Part shown: positions 21,917-34,731 of the stretch, in pieces
How positions within the stretch are numbered: the first letter of the stretch is position 1
Layout: each line of letters opens with the position of its first letter
NCBI GenBank assembly: GCA_963971575.1
Contig: OZ020612.1
Coordinates: forward strand, 70,553,869-70,617,868
Source: Liopterus haemorrhoidalis
Lineage: Eukaryota > Arthropoda > Insecta > Coleoptera > Dytiscidae
Direction: 5' to 3'
DNA length: 64,000 nucleotides
Translations under genes and position numbers: made by a program
Notes under the pieces: model-generated
What the model was told of the DNA's origin: nothing
The model's input: only the letters and a program-made list of their open reading frames with translations
Database searches by the model: none

Positions 21917-24900
21917 CTAATTCTTCTAGATGATTCTTCAAACTGTTGTACATGTCATCAATTTCCTTCTGTATTTCTTCATTTCCTTTTGGAGCAGTAC
22001 TCTTAGAAACAATAACGAACAATTCTTTAATATCATCCAATAATTTATATCCCTGGGTCTGATTTTCTTTCAGTGTCTTAATTGTTAGTAACCGCTTTGT
22101 TATATCAGCTTTTTCCCCAGTCAGTTCATCACAAGCTAATAGTTTTTCATTTTCTCCATTTAGCCAAGTTTTAAATCCGCTAAAGAGATTATTTAATTTG
22201 TTGTGTTTGTCTACACATTCTTCTAAGTTGTCTAAAAGATCTTGAGATTTAGCCACAATATTCTGGAATAATTGTTTGATTGATTGTAGATATATATTCA
22301 AAGACTTGTCTTGTGTTTGGTCAATTAAATGCTGAGCTTTTTCACAAACAGATTCAACTAATTGCTGGTGAGACATAATTTCTTGATGCATAATTTTATG
22401 ATTTTGTAACTGTGCTCTTTTTTCTTGAAGAGTAGCTTTAAGTTCAGTATGTTGATGCATAGCTTTTTCAACATCTTTCAACCATTTAGTGAGTTTCTCT
22501 TGGGACGCTGTGAAATCTTGGAACTGCATTAGACATTGATCTAATTTATTAGTTGCCATTTGAAGATCATCTGAGAAACTGTCCCAAATAGTCCTCAAGT
22601 TACGTAGTTGTTGTCTTATAATTTCTCTTCCATCAGGTGAGGTGTGAGCATAAAGTTTCTCACCTTGTTCAACTAAAGATTCAAATTTGACACTTTCTTT
22701 TGATCTTGTGTCAACTAGTAGACGGACGTTTCTCTGTCTCTCTAATAAAATGCTGAAATCTCCAACGATATGGCTTAGATTCTGTACTTCTTCTTCCCGA
22801 TCTGATAACCATTTGCAGAACTGTGCATATTCTTCGTTGAACGCCCTGTGTTCTTTAACAAATAGTTCGTACCTAGCTATAGCTTCCTTAGCATTATTCT
22901 TCAAAGACTTGTACCTTGTCATGAGATGAGAAACTTTAATAGACAACTCAGATTCTCCTTCCAGAATTTTACTTTGTTCCAGTGCAGTTTTAAAACTAGG
23001 CTGCTTAGCCAAGATTTCTTCTTCCAAAGATTTAAGTTTGTCCAAATGTGCTTGTTTGGCTTCTTGAGTACTTCTTAAACTTTGATCTTTAATTTGCGAT
23101 TCTTTCTGTTTAATCCAGGACTCAAGATCATCGAGAACTTTCTCAAATTCAGCCCATTGTGAGTGTAACTGATTAAGTTTATTTTTAGCTTCTGAGCATA
23201 GTTGCAAGAAAGCTAACCAGGCTTGTTCCTGTTCCTGGAAACCTTGAAGAAGTGCTGGATGACCACTTATGGAAGTTTGTTCCAGTACTGTCTCCATTTG
23301 CGATTTGCAAGATTGTATGATTTTATCGCCTTCTGATTTTTGCTGTAACAAGTTTTCTACCATTGCCAATTTAGTATCTGCGTCATCTGTTGAAGAGTCA
23401 TCAGCTAATAATGTAGCTTCAGCTGTGAGAGCGTTTAACCAGTCTCTGGATTTTTCCAAGGCTTGGATATATGCTTCATGGTTTGCTACGTGTTTTTCAG
23501 CCAGAACAATACGCTTTCCTACTTCGTCAGCAAGTTTATTATAATTCTCTAAGCTCTCACCTAGTTTAGAATCAGCTTCTGAGTCACTTAAGTTTTCTAA
23601 TTTATCTTTAAGTTGTTTTAAAATATTTTTATGAATGTTAACTTCTTGGGAAATACTCCTGTAGTTGTGCAATGTGTATTTCTTCTCAGGTAAAGTGGCG
23701 CATAGTTCCATTTTATCGCCTAATTTGGCATTCGCTTCAACCACCCATTGTTTTACTTGAGTGAAGCTATCATCAAATGAAGACCTCTGCAGTAAAATAG
23801 TTTCAACTTGTTTGTATATTGAATTAACTTTATCAGCCAAAGCTTCAGCGGCATCACGTAGTTTTCTTAATTCTGTTCTAATTGTTTCTCTGTTCTCTGG
23901 TGTTATACCAAGGAATAATGTTTCTCCATGTTCAACAGCTTTATTAAGCAATGCTTGTCCCTTTTCTCTTTCTTCTGAGAATTTGTTCAATTCATCCAAA
24001 GTAGCCTGATTTGGTTTTGATCCTGGTGATGTGAATTCTGAAAATTTCTTAACTTTTTCTTCTGCTGAAGTAAGCCAGTTTTCTACATCCTTTACACTCT
24101 TGTTGTATAATTCCTTGTTCGCATTCAGAGTATCTAATCGTTCAAGGTAGTTGGACACAAATTTAACAATTGCTTGATACCTGTTATTAAGATGAGTTAC
24201 AAATTGTTCAACTCGGGATTCAGGCATTTCTTTTACCATATTTGCTCCAATAGCAGAGAAGTCTTTCATATCTTTATCAAAGTCCATAACATCTTTCTGC
24301 ATTTTTTCCATTGCAGTAATTTTGTCATTAATAGTGGCTAAATTCATTTGATTTACACTCTCTGATCTTATCTTACTTTCGACATCTTTCAGCCAAGAGC
24401 CAATATTTTCTGAAGTAAGTTCATAATTTTGCCACAAATTAATATTTTTATTCAATAGCTCTTTAGTTGAAGCATAATTTTTCTTGAGTTCATCCAGTGA
24501 TGCAATTAGTTTATTTTTTTCAGAGTTCAGAGCTGTGATGATTTCTGGGGCTTCAACGTTTTCTAGTAGTTTTAATGATTCTTCTAATCCTTGCTTTCTA
24601 GTTTCACAATCTTGCAAACTATTTTCTACATCAACTAAAGAACCCAACTTAACTTCCAAGTTATATTTGTCGCTTCCAGCTTCTGGTAGACACCAAGCAA
24701 CTTTTTCTTTTTGTGCTGCTATAATGCGTTGCAGTGCATTTTGTTTCTCTAAATGATATTTCTTCAGGAAAGATAATAATAATCCTTCTATCTTATCTGC
24801 ATGAGAAGCCACTCCATCATATCTTTTGTAAACTGCTGTCAATTCTTTTGGTAAATTTGTTTCTGAGAATGATGGATACTGCGTCTTCAAATCGTTTATC

Positions 24901-27900
24901 TTAGTTTTAACTTGTTCCAGGCTACCCTCACATTCTTTCAGTTGTTGTTTTAGATTTCTACAGTTGTTCAATCTTTCCAAAATCTTGGTATTATCTCCAG
25001 TCAGATCTTCGCATTTGATAATATTTTCCCTGATTTCTGAAACTTTGTTTCCCAAGTTCTTAATATCAGCTTTCAAATTTCTTTCTTGTTCTCCAAAAGT
25101 AGATGAAATGGATTCCAGTTTTTCTGCTGTTTGTTGTAATTCAGTAAATTGGTCTTCCAGTAATTTCACTAATGCTTCTAGTGTTGGTAATGCTTCATTA
25201 TTATTAATTTTCTTAAGTTGTTCATATTTTGTAATAATGCTCTTCTTCAAACTTAAATGAGATGGAAGCTCTTCTTTGTATTTTAAAAGTCGTGACTGTC
25301 CACTTTCAATATCACCTGGACGTTGTAAAGCATTATTCAATAATTCACTCATTTCATTTAACCAGGACAATAAGTTATTCTTCGTTTCATCGATGTGATT
25401 CCAAGTAATATGTTGTGATTCTGTTTGTTGTAGAAGTTTAGTTATTTTCTCATAAACTGTAGTCCAACTTAGGTGCGTTTCATCTAATTCAGAACGTATT
25501 TGTGGTTCGAAATTGGCACTGTCAGATTTCTTTAATATCATCTGTCCTTTATTGTCCATTTTATCTAGCATTACTTTAGATTTCTTGAGAATCTCCATGG
25601 CTTTCTTAATTTTATCGTGGTTCATAGTTGCTTCTGTTGAATCGTTAGGAATACTAACCACATCGCAAATTGTACTGACTTTTTCAATTTCCTTTTCTGC
25701 TTTTTGTTTAGCATCCTGGAAGTCTTTCCATGCAAAGCTCATTTCAGTGAATTTTACTTTTTGGGCTTTCAGCTGTTCGTTGACTTTTTCCCAATTGTCA
25801 TCGAGAGATGCTAAAGATTTCTGTATGACGGATACATTTCCTTGATCTTCTTTCATGAGTTGATTTCCTTCCGAGTGGAGTTTTTCTTTCATTGGTTGTA
25901 GTTCTAGGTGTGTATCTATTAACTGTGTAACATCAGCTATTGCTGGTTCTAAAAGATTACACATTGTAACTTTTGTAATAATATTACTTAATTTGCCTTG
26001 TATTCCAGAAACTTTATCTGAAATGTCTTTTTCTAATTGTTGGAATTGATTCCAGTGTGCTCCTACCTTTTGTAACAGTTCGATCTTGTTTGTGAGTCTT
26101 GCTTTAAGATTAACAGCTCTCACTTCTAGTTCTCTTACTAATATGTTAGCAGATAAAGGTTTTCCTGATGTTTTGTCCCTAACTTGTACACTTGTAGCAC
26201 TGTCTATGTTCGGTATCTCAACTTTCCAACTAGTAACTTTATTGAGAATGGTATCAATTTCTGGGAATAATTTTTCTAATTCTTCTGGTAGTGCTTTTTG
26301 ACTTTCCACTTGATACTTAATGTGTGTTAGTTGCTGTCCAGCTTCGTCATGCCAGTTCAACAACTCTGACCATTTTTCTAAAGCAGTTTTCTTTTGTTGT
26401 AAATTATCTTCTAAGTCCTTGTAATTTTCAACTAATGCAGTATAAGTTTCATTCAATAACTTTGCTTCATCTTGAGTACTCTGAAGAGTCAAGCTTTTAA
26501 CTTCTTCATAAATTCCTTGGAACACTGGGTGTTTGTCTTGGTGTTCTTGAATTAAAACATGAACTTGTTGAAGACTTGCATCAACTTTATCAGCATTAAT
26601 TTCATCGACTTGAGCAACGTTTCCACGCAAATGGTCCATCCAATTGTTGAAATCTAGCATTTTATTCTGGAATTCTTGTCTTGATAATATCACATCGGAA
26701 ATGTTATTTATTTTTCCTCTGACAGCTTCCGCCATGTCGGTCACTTTACTTTTCATTTCAGTTACTCTTCCTTTAATAGCATTTGCTCCTTCAAGAGCCA
26801 TGCCATGGCTAATACTATCAGAAATTTGGGTTAGTTTTATTAACTTAGCTTGCTGTTCTGATAGTGAATTATTAAAGGCTTTCATTTGTACTAACTCACT
26901 TTCTAATTTTTCTACTTGTGGTGTGTTTAGATTAATTGTCTGTGCTTGTAAAGCCTTGTCACTACCAACAATCCATCTTTCCATTTTAGTAGCGTTAGTG
27001 TCAAATTCTGTCCAGTTTCCTACGAGTTTGTCTAATTTGTCAGCCCACTGTACAGCGGTGTCATGAACGGAAGTCCATCTGGAATGAACTGCATCAACTT
27101 CATCAGGAGCGTTTGTTTTGCATGTCATCTGTTGACTTATCAAAGAAACTGTTTGTAATTTTTGTAGTTGTTCTTCACAATCTTTTTCAAATAATCTAGC
27201 TTCATGTTGGAGTCTTACTGCTTCTTGGAGATTTATTGGTTTTGGAATACCCATTGCAACTCGAACTTCTCCTTGTTCCACCCATGGTTTAACTTCTTGA
27301 AGTCCAGCTTGGTACTTCTGCCAATTAGATAAATCTTTAGTAACAGCAGTTGATTGAGTAGAGACGCTGTTGTTGAGAGCAGTGATTTTATCTTTTAATG
27401 ATACTACTTCAGCTTTTAGCTTTAATGCTTCAGGATTATCGGCATCGTCATACAATAATTCAGATGCTTCATCTCCCAAAATATTCAAAACGGACACCTT
27501 TTCGCCTAATTGTCCTTGGAGGGTTGACGTTTTTCTAACTCTTTCCTCAGGAGATATATCTTCGGTTTGTATTGCGGCCATTAAAGCTGGTGCATTTTGA
27601 ACGGTCCACTGTTGCAGTTCTCCCAACCTAGATTGGAATTTAGTCCATTTGGCATTGAACTGTTGAAGATAAATAACACGCTCTTGAACTGTTTCCATTG
27701 TAGTTTGTAAACGTTTTTCTATTTCAATTACTTCTTTCTTTAACAAAGGTTTCTTTTCCGGTGAAGCTAATTCTGATAGAGATGAACACAAGTCACGAAG
27801 CTTACGTAACATATCTTCAGTAGCTTCACGGAGGTGAATGCTCATTTCTTGTTTAGCCTGTAGATCAGCAGCAATGTTACTGGAATTGTATTGTCCAGGA

Positions 27901-28490
27901 GAAATTCGTTTAAGTTCCAGTTCGGCCCTGGCTAGCAGTTCCAAAATTTCATTCTTCTGTTCGTTGTAATTTGACCACAATTTTTGGGTTCCTTTAAGTT
28001 TCTTAAGTTTCTCAACTGTCTGATCATAAGTTTCGTTCCATCCTGTTTCTAACATTTTAACTTCTTCTTTAACAAATGCAGGGGCATTTTGATCCTTGGC
28101 TAAATCTTTTCCACGTTGCAACATAGACATAATATTAGCTCTCTGTTGATCTAACTGACTGATTGCTATTTCTTGTTGTTTGATTTGTTGGCTGATAACA
28201 TCTAAACTTTCTGGTTGTGTGGCGGCACTAGACTGATCTTTAACTTTCTTAAGAAGATTACAAACTTCTCTTACTTCTCTGCGATAAGTATAACATTTAG
28301 AATATACTTCGGTTTTAACCATTGTTATTTCAATTGTAGGGATAAGATTTTTGTATCGGGTGATTAGCAATTCAAGTTTACTTTGTTCTGTTATTGCTTC
28401 TTGTTCTGGTGAATGGGAAGATAGGAGATCTAAGGTTTGGACTAACCATTTCATATCTTCTCTCTTCAAGTCTGCTTCTCTGCAGATGTT
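21917..28490 (-). CDS. Msp300: Msp300 exon 9: giant rod exon (residues 1148-3338)
   Basis: A single 6,574-nt exon of 2,191 codons without a stop, the largest in the window. It begins NICREADLKREDMKWLVQ and ends NHLEELG, exit phase 1. It is all heptad-rich spectrin-like coiled coil, high in Lys, Glu, Gln, Leu and Asn. The first half has degenerate repeats (WSNYNEQKNEILELL, WTKFQSRLGELQQW); the last ~700 residues have more canonical ones with helix-A motifs such as FTQVKQWVVEANAKL and YAQFCKWLSDREEEV. The acceptor is TTCGTAG and the donor GTAAGA. No enzymatic motif is visible. Confidence 0.95.
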
Positions 28491-29084
28491 CTACGAAAAA
28501 GGAGAAACATATTTTGAAATTTAGCAAAACAATATTTTTACAATAATAACGAATATTTTTACAAAAGTCTGAATTCTTAATTATCACTAATTTAAATGTT
28601 CGCAAAAAAGCTGAAAATATTTTTTTTAAAATCTTTTTAGATGAAAATATCAAAAGAGCCCGTTTTCTTTAAGGGGGCATTAAATTATTTGACTCCCATC
28701 TAGTGATGGGTTGCAAAATACTGCCTATTATACAAATTCGAGCAAGTCGTACAAGTCGCGTATTTTAAAGTTTAAGAAATACTGTCCTAAGTAAATGGCT
28801 TTTATTTATGGCAAACAATTAACAATCTGTTACTTAGTAATTAATTAATTTATAATAGTATTTTACTAATTAAGTTTTTATTAAGATGTATATCACTAGC
28901 TAGTTTAACAACTTTTTTTGCTAGAGTTCTTCTCACTAGTCTATACTAAATGGAGTCTAATGTGCTACTATTACAATAAGTGCAAAACAATTAATAAATT
29001 ACCATCAAAGTTTTAAGCTGTATCCAAAGAGCAGCATTAAGAAAAGTATTATAAAACGCTCAAGCAAAAGAGAAGAAAACTTAC
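28491..29084. other. Msp300 intron 8
   Basis: 594 nt of AT-rich intron between exons 8 and 9. I see no transposon end, RNA gene or conserved motif. Confidence 0.65.
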
Positions 29085-30877
29085 CTGGAAAACAGCTTTT
29101 TCCTTTTCAAATTCCTCCATAGAATTAACGTCATTCATGATGTTCTTCAAAGTAGAGTCTACAAGATCCATCCATTTGACCATATGTTCAAATCGCTCAT
29201 GATAAGTCTTCCACTGAGCAGGAATTTGATACAGTTGCTGTCTCAAATGTTCAACTTTTTGAGCCAGAGATTCCCATTGTTGTTCAACTGAATTAATAGC
29301 ATCGTTAAGGGTCTTATCTTGAGGTTGCCATTTTGAGTATGTTTCAGCGATCTTCTTCATATTCTCAATACAATGTTCTACCTCTAGAACTGTACCACGA
29401 TTGACAAAGAATTCTTTATTTCTCACAATAATCGTTTCAATGTTTTCTTGTTTGTTGAACATTTGTTGTTCTGAATTGATCTCTTTTTCGATTTCTTTAA
29501 TGTATTGACTGAAAGTTGTTTCATCCAAACGGAATTCAAGTCTCATCAAATGTAAAGGTGCAAATGATAAAACTTCTTTCCATTTATTCTGAAGTCTTTC
29601 AACATTCGTAATAATAGATTTTTGCTGATCTGGTGGTAGACAGTTGCATAGATCTTGAGCTGTTTGTACTAAATCATGAATCCATCTTTCATTTACTCTC
29701 TCAAAGAATGTTTTGTGTGATTCTACAATTTCTTTTGTATCAATATGTTTTTCTGAAATCATTTGTTCTGCTTTAGTTAACCAATCTGAAATAACTCTTT
29801 CGGATTCTCTGAAGTTATGCCAACATCTAACAGCTTCTTGAAGTTTCTGTTCCCAGAGTTGGGCACTTTGAACAACATAAGAGAATCTATCGTTCAGTTC
29901 TTGCATTTTAAAGTTTACTTCCTGCATGTCAACATTTCCCGTTTGGTTAACTGATTGAATAATATTCTTCAGGACTTTGTTTTTGCTTTCAAGCATTGAT
30001 TTGTAATACATAGTTCTAGAGAAGAATGTTCTGTGTTTATCTAAGTACGATTGAACTGCATCTTTGCCTCCATCTAAAGAAAGACAACTTAAAAGCTGCT
30101 CAGCATCATCCAACCACTGACTTATTTCTCTTTGGCCGGATTCTAATGATTCTTGTTGCACCAATAGTTGATGGAACAAATGTATCTGCATTGGAATCAA
30201 AGCTCTAACTTTGACTAAAGCTTCTTTTTCAGTTTTCAATATACGCATCATTTTATCAACTTCTTCGCGGGATAAATCTTGTATTAAAGTTTGGAAAGTT
30301 TTACTGATGTTCTTGAAAAGTTCCTCGATGCTTTCTACTTCATTCTGTAATCGTTGTAGTTGTTCACCGTAAGCTTTGATTTTTTCTGTTGAACTCAATT
30401 GCGGGTTCGATAAAATTGTTTCTGCATTCCTCAACCACGTACTTAATGCTTCTAAACCTTTCCTAAAATCTTTCCTGTTTCTCAGAATGTCTCCAGCATG
30501 CATGTAATGTTTTACTTTTGGAAAGAGTTTCTCCCAACGTTGTGTCATAACAGTGTAATGTTGTTTTAGTTCATTAACTACTTGATCATCACAAGTAGCT
30601 ATCAAAAAACTAACGGTATCTCCAATCATTTGGTGTTTGTCTTTCCAAATTGAGATGTCTTGGAAGAATTCCATCCTATCATCTTCTGGAAGAAGGGATG
30701 CTGGCTCTGCTTTTTCCAACCACTGGTCAAATTCAACGGAGAGTGTATCCCAACGACGCCAGTATGCAACTACTTCCTCTAACATACTTTGAACACAGCG
30801 AAGTTCCATTGATACGTTTTTCCAGCGATCAGCAGTATCTCTCATAAATTTGTCAATTTGAACCATTTCTTTTCGAT
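29085..30877 (-). CDS. Msp300: Msp300 exon 8: spectrin-like rod (residues 550-1147)
   Basis: A 1,793-nt exon, fully open, encoding roughly five spectrin-like repeats. Characteristic helix-A segments include YWRRWDTLSVEFDQWLEKAE, GLEALSTWLRNAETIL and WHNFRESERVISDWLTKAE, spaced by about 100-120 residues. Entry is in phase 1 (D|RKEM) and exit in phase 0 after VFQ at donor GTAAGT. No other domain is seen. It acts as a structural spacer in the nesprin rod. Confidence 0.95.
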
Positions 30878-30935
30878 CTGAAATCACAATTGCACATTAA
30901 TCACAGTATTTTAAAGTTTTAAAGTGATATCTTAC

Positions 30936-31137
30936 CTATATTTCCATCTCTCTTGTATTCTTCTACAACAGATTGCATGTCTATGAATGCTTTGTTGAAC
31001 TCTTGGAAAATTTTGTTTCTTGAAACGAAGTTTCTGTATTGTTCAAGTAGCTGAACAACTTTGTCTACACGTCCATATTTAACAGTCCAAGCTTTGAGTT
31101 TCATTTCTGTCAGTTGCAAGAATGCAATGAGGCAACA
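30936..31137 (-). CDS. Msp300: Msp300 exon 7: rod (residues 483-549)
   Basis: A 202-nt exon encoding CCLIAFLQLTEMKLKAW, then a spectrin-like helix (VDKVVQLLEQYRNFVSRNK). It enters in phase 0 after TTGCAG and leaves in phase 1 at donor GTAAGA. It is separated from exon 8 by an intron of only 58 nt, the shortest seen in this gene. Confidence 0.9.
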
Positions 31138-31380
31138 CTGCAATAAGAAAACAAAACAATTAAATATACTGATTGTTATAGAACCTACAGATAAGCCGAT
31201 GAGATTATCAAAACACATTCGATGTGGTCGAAATATGAACCGTAGTTGAATGATGCAAACAGAATTGGTACCAGATGGTCCAAGATAGAGAAAAGTGGAA
31301 AAGATTAAGGGAGGTTTATGACCAAGAGTACACAGCTACAGGCTAAAAAAGATAATTCGCAAAAACTTTTATCAACTTAC

Positions 31381-32266
31381 TTTATGTTCTAAGAATTTCA
31401 ATCTGATTCTCCTTTCTGTTGCCTTGGGTCCAATTTCTTTTAGTCTAGTAGCCATGTTACTTAGTTGGGCTTGAGGTACGTCTTTGACATAATCTTTTCC
31501 ACAAGCTTGCTGGAATTTCTCCATGATCATTGGATAATCGGCAAAGAAAGCCTTGTGTTCTTCAAGTTTCCTACTTATAATACTAGCAGTTTCTTCATTC
31601 ATAAGAGTCGGAACTTCATCGTCATAAATGAGTTTCTCAGCTTTAGCTAACCACTCTCCAACTACTTTGAAATCTCCAGGTAAATGAGAATCTAGTAACC
31701 ATAACCAATATCTTAGTTGAGATTCTAATTTGCTCCATAATCGGTTAATTTCCTTCCATGATTCTGGAGTGATGGAAATCATGGATTGAGATTCAATCAT
31801 GTTTCTTAATTTTTCGTAAATATTAAATTTGTCGTCTACTTCATTTTTGAAGTTCTGGTAAGCGTCATAACTTAAGGGCAGTGAATTAGTTTGTTGTAAA
31901 TGTTCTAAATACTGTGTCTTTTTAAGTAACCAAGTAACCAATTCTGAGTATTCCTCTTGTGCGGCTGCAACCGCATCAGGTCCGGTTGATTTCGGTTCAG
32001 GATATTTATGCAAGAATTGTGCTACGTATGTCATGATGGATTTCTCGTCAGGTTTTGGCACATCAACGTCTTCTGGGTCTAAAAGTCGGGCAATGCCCAA
32101 TTCAGTCTCAGCTACATCGAAGGCGGTTTCAAGTCTAGTTCTGTTCGAAGCCTTTCGTAAATCGGCCAAGTTTATTAGGTTTGCTTTGATTGCATCTATA
32201 ATGGCTAGGAAAGCTACACCATCTCTCCAACTCGCACCAAAATCACGGACTTCAATACCTAGTTCA
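31381..32266 (-). CDS. Msp300: Msp300 exon 6: rest of CH2 and start of the rod (residues 187-482)
   Basis: An 886-nt exon. The first ~90 residues complete CH2: VRDFGASWRDGVAFLAIIDA, then the ETAFDVAETELGIARLLDPED segment and the IMTYVAQFLHKYPEP end. Spectrin-like coiled coil follows, with recurrent helix-A tryptophans (WSKLESQLRYWLW, VVGEWLAKAEKL). The acceptor is GTTCCAG; its polypyrimidine tract is the T-run at the end of a family-B repeat starting near 32273. The donor is GTAAGT at 31380 and the exit phase is 0. The CH2-to-rod join in one exon fits nesprin. Confidence 0.95.
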
Positions 32267-32272
32267 CTGGAA

Positions 32273-33057
32273 CAAAAAAAATTAATGTGAATTGTGAATT
32301 TTCATACATTTCAGGGTTTCGCAGGTATTTAGTAAGTGAATGATGATTATTTTGGATGCCAAAACAAATTTTATGTTTAAATTTTTTTTTTGTTAATTTT
32401 ATTTCGAATGCCTAATACCATTATTTGGGTTTCTAAATATTTGCAGTATTTATTTATATAGTAAGGTTCATTAATATTCTGAAAATTGCGCCTATGGCTT
32501 CCATTGGTTGTTTAAGTCAAAAACTCCGCCCTTCTGATTTGGTATACATTCAAACAGAATTAAATTATAATTTCAACACTTTCCACTGGTTATTTAATTT
32601 ACGCTTTTAAAAATTAAATGCATCATTTGCCAAAATATAACTAGAATTTTAACAAAATAATTTAAACAAAAAATTAAAATTGACGGGAATCGAACAGTGG
32701 TTTGCAACTTACGAAGCGAGAACGTTACCACTGGACTACGGATGTTCACTCGTTTACTGTCTTAAATAGCGGATTAAATATTTTACATATTTTAGTTAAA
32801 ACCACAAAAAATGCGTTATTTTCCGAAAACATAATCTGATCAAAAATTCCTGTTGTACTATTCCTGTTCACACCAATATACATTACTTAGATTTTTTTCA
32901 GATTTTTAGTTTAAACCATCTGGGCTACAGGGTGTGGGACAAAAATTTTTTTGCACAATTTTGGCAAAAATCGGGTCAAAATAATTTATTTTGCAAAAAT
33001 AAAATTTTGATCGTTAATCCACGTACTAAGGACTTCCATTTGATACCCTACTCAGAA

Positions 33058-33109
<52 letters not shown>

Positions 33110-33335
33110 GATGAGCACATATTTGTTTATATTTTTAGAGGGATATGTTTTTTAGATGTTTTAGTATTATACCTTATACCTATGTGCGGGTTAAAGAGTT
33201 GTATAAGCATGCCAAATTTCAACTCACTAGGTTTAGCCGTTTGGCTACAATTTTTACCGAACAAACAGACAGACAGACAGACGTCAAAATGACAGTATAA
33301 GGGTTTTTTGGTCATACCTACAAAACCCTAAAAAT
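32273..33335. mobile_element. Family B repeat, full-length copy in Msp300 intron 5
   Basis: It begins with an A-run and AATGTGAATTGTGAATT, then CAGGGTTTCGCAGGTATT. It contains a minus-strand tRNA-like promoter near 32690-32752 and ends with CAGACAGACAGACAG, a short hairpin (AGGGTTTT ... AAAACCCT) and CCCTAAAAA. It is colinear with the 60229 copy over most of its length. It has no coding capacity. Its left edge is about 7 bp from the exon 6 boundary. Confidence 0.75.
32690..32752 (-). other. tRNA-like Pol III promoter inside family B
   Basis: Minus-strand TAGTCCAGTGG (box A) and GTTCGATTCC (box B) lie about 45 bp apart. The T- and acceptor-stems do not pair, so it is a tRNA-derived SINE head, not a tRNA gene. 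A degenerate counterpart is in the 60 kb copy (near 60817-60890). Confidence 0.55.
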
Positions 33336-33625
33336 GAGTATATACAAATATGTAAAGATATCATTAAATAGATTAAATGTAAAATTGTAATATCTCTTTC
33401 AAATGCAAACGTTACATGTCAAAAGTTACAACAATTGGATATTTGCATTTTCTGCAACTAACATAACAAATGTCTCATAGTGTACAGAATTAAAATAGAA
33501 TATGTTGAATAGAATAACAGTTTCTAGAAACTTCTAACTGTACCTGAAGATGGATTGTGAAAAAAATGTTCAAGAAAATCGCGCCAAAGTAAATAATGTT
33601 GTTTTCTTTCGTTCGTTAATCTTAC

Positions 33626-33777
33626 CTTGGCAAAGCGTTGGCAACCCATTGAAGGAGTGTTTTCCTGGCGCCCTGCTTCCACTTCTCCTTGGCGGAGGAG
33701 GAAGTTCCAGCGCTCTCCAGGCTGCTCTGGCTGCCGAATTGTCCCAGGTATTCCAAGGCACTACTGTTCTCTTCAAT
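33626..33777 (-). CDS. Msp300: Msp300 exon 5: inter-CH linker and start of CH2 (residues 137-186)
   Basis: A 152-nt exon that starts IEENSSALEYLGQFGSQSSL, passes through a Ser-rich stretch (SAGTSSSAKEKWKQG) and ends ARKTLLQWVANALP, the first helix of the second CH domain. It ends in phase 2 and the remaining AG joins T from exon 6 to give Ser. The linker is variable among nesprins. The acceptor TCCTAG and the donor GTAAGA are clear. Confidence 0.93.
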
Positions 33778-33914
33778 CTAGGAGAAAAAAACATTGCTTT
33801 AATAATAAAATAGGTGCCAATTATAAATACAAGCCAAAATTACAAGCATAAAAGAGACACTGACATTTATTTCACATAATTTGGTTTTAACTTGCAGTAA
33901 TCAAGTTAGTATCA

Positions 33915-34193
33915 ATGAACATCGAGGGTTTTGAAGCCGTGGAAGTAAAAAATAAAATTAAATTCCTCCACACAACCTACCAAAAAGAAGTGGCGAAAAT
34001 TAGAATCAGTTCACTCGGTTATGGGAGTGTCAGGTCATTTTTATTAAGTAGGTGCGCCGCAATATCTTCTAAATTATCAGTTACTTCTTCTAAAATCATT
34101 TTAAAACAGATTTTTTTAATAATTGCAGTTTTTGGAGGAGATTCATTTTTGTTTACAGGTGTGAAAGACGTACGCAATATAAAATTAGGTTAA
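33915..34193 (+). pseudogene. Possible MADF-domain fragment
   Basis: The open frame starts MNIEGFEAVEVKNKIKFLHT then TYQKEVAKI. This resembles the middle of a MADF (Myb/SANT-like) domain, where a "evk.Kik.LR..y.kEl.Ki" helix is common; MADF proteins often accompany PIF/Harbinger elements. The rest of the 92-codon frame is hydrophobic and unlike the family. It is plus strand inside Msp300 intron 4, probably a relic. Confidence 0.3.
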
Positions 34194-34731
34194 ACATTGA
34201 AAATTGACGTTAAAAAGACGGTTTTCCGCATAAAAAATAATTGGAAGCATCTACATTTTGCAAGGTCACTTAAATAAGTAACTGGCATACGCCCCACCCC
34301 CCAAAAAGGAGGGAAATACCAAATTTTTGAATTTTTTATCACCCATCACTTATATTTCACAAGTGAGGACCTTTTTTCTGTCAGTACTGGGGCGCGTGGA
34401 CAAGTTTTTTTAGATCACTTTTTTTTATCTACCCTCCCCCAAATTCTGGGTGCGCCACTGCCTACATTAATTTTGTCTTATATGATACAAAAAATTGTAG
34501 ACGTTATACTATTTGTTAGCACTAGAATTAAAAAAATCGAGTTTTTCAAATTGTAAATTTAAATATATTAACTGAAAAAATCCACCTAAATATACGTGGA
34601 TCCGCATAGATGGGACGATTGTATATTAAAACATTATTCATAAAAAGAGGGGGGAAATGTTGATTTTAATAATATATTAAGGGCTTGTGACTGTCTTTCA
34701 GACGATAGAACATTTTAAATTATTTCTTTAA

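Noticed and set aside
22687..27600. Many plus-strand open frames of 60-140 codons opposite the Msp300 rod exons
   Set aside because: They are antisense shadows of long, Lys/Glu/Gln-rich exons, which leave few stops on the other strand.
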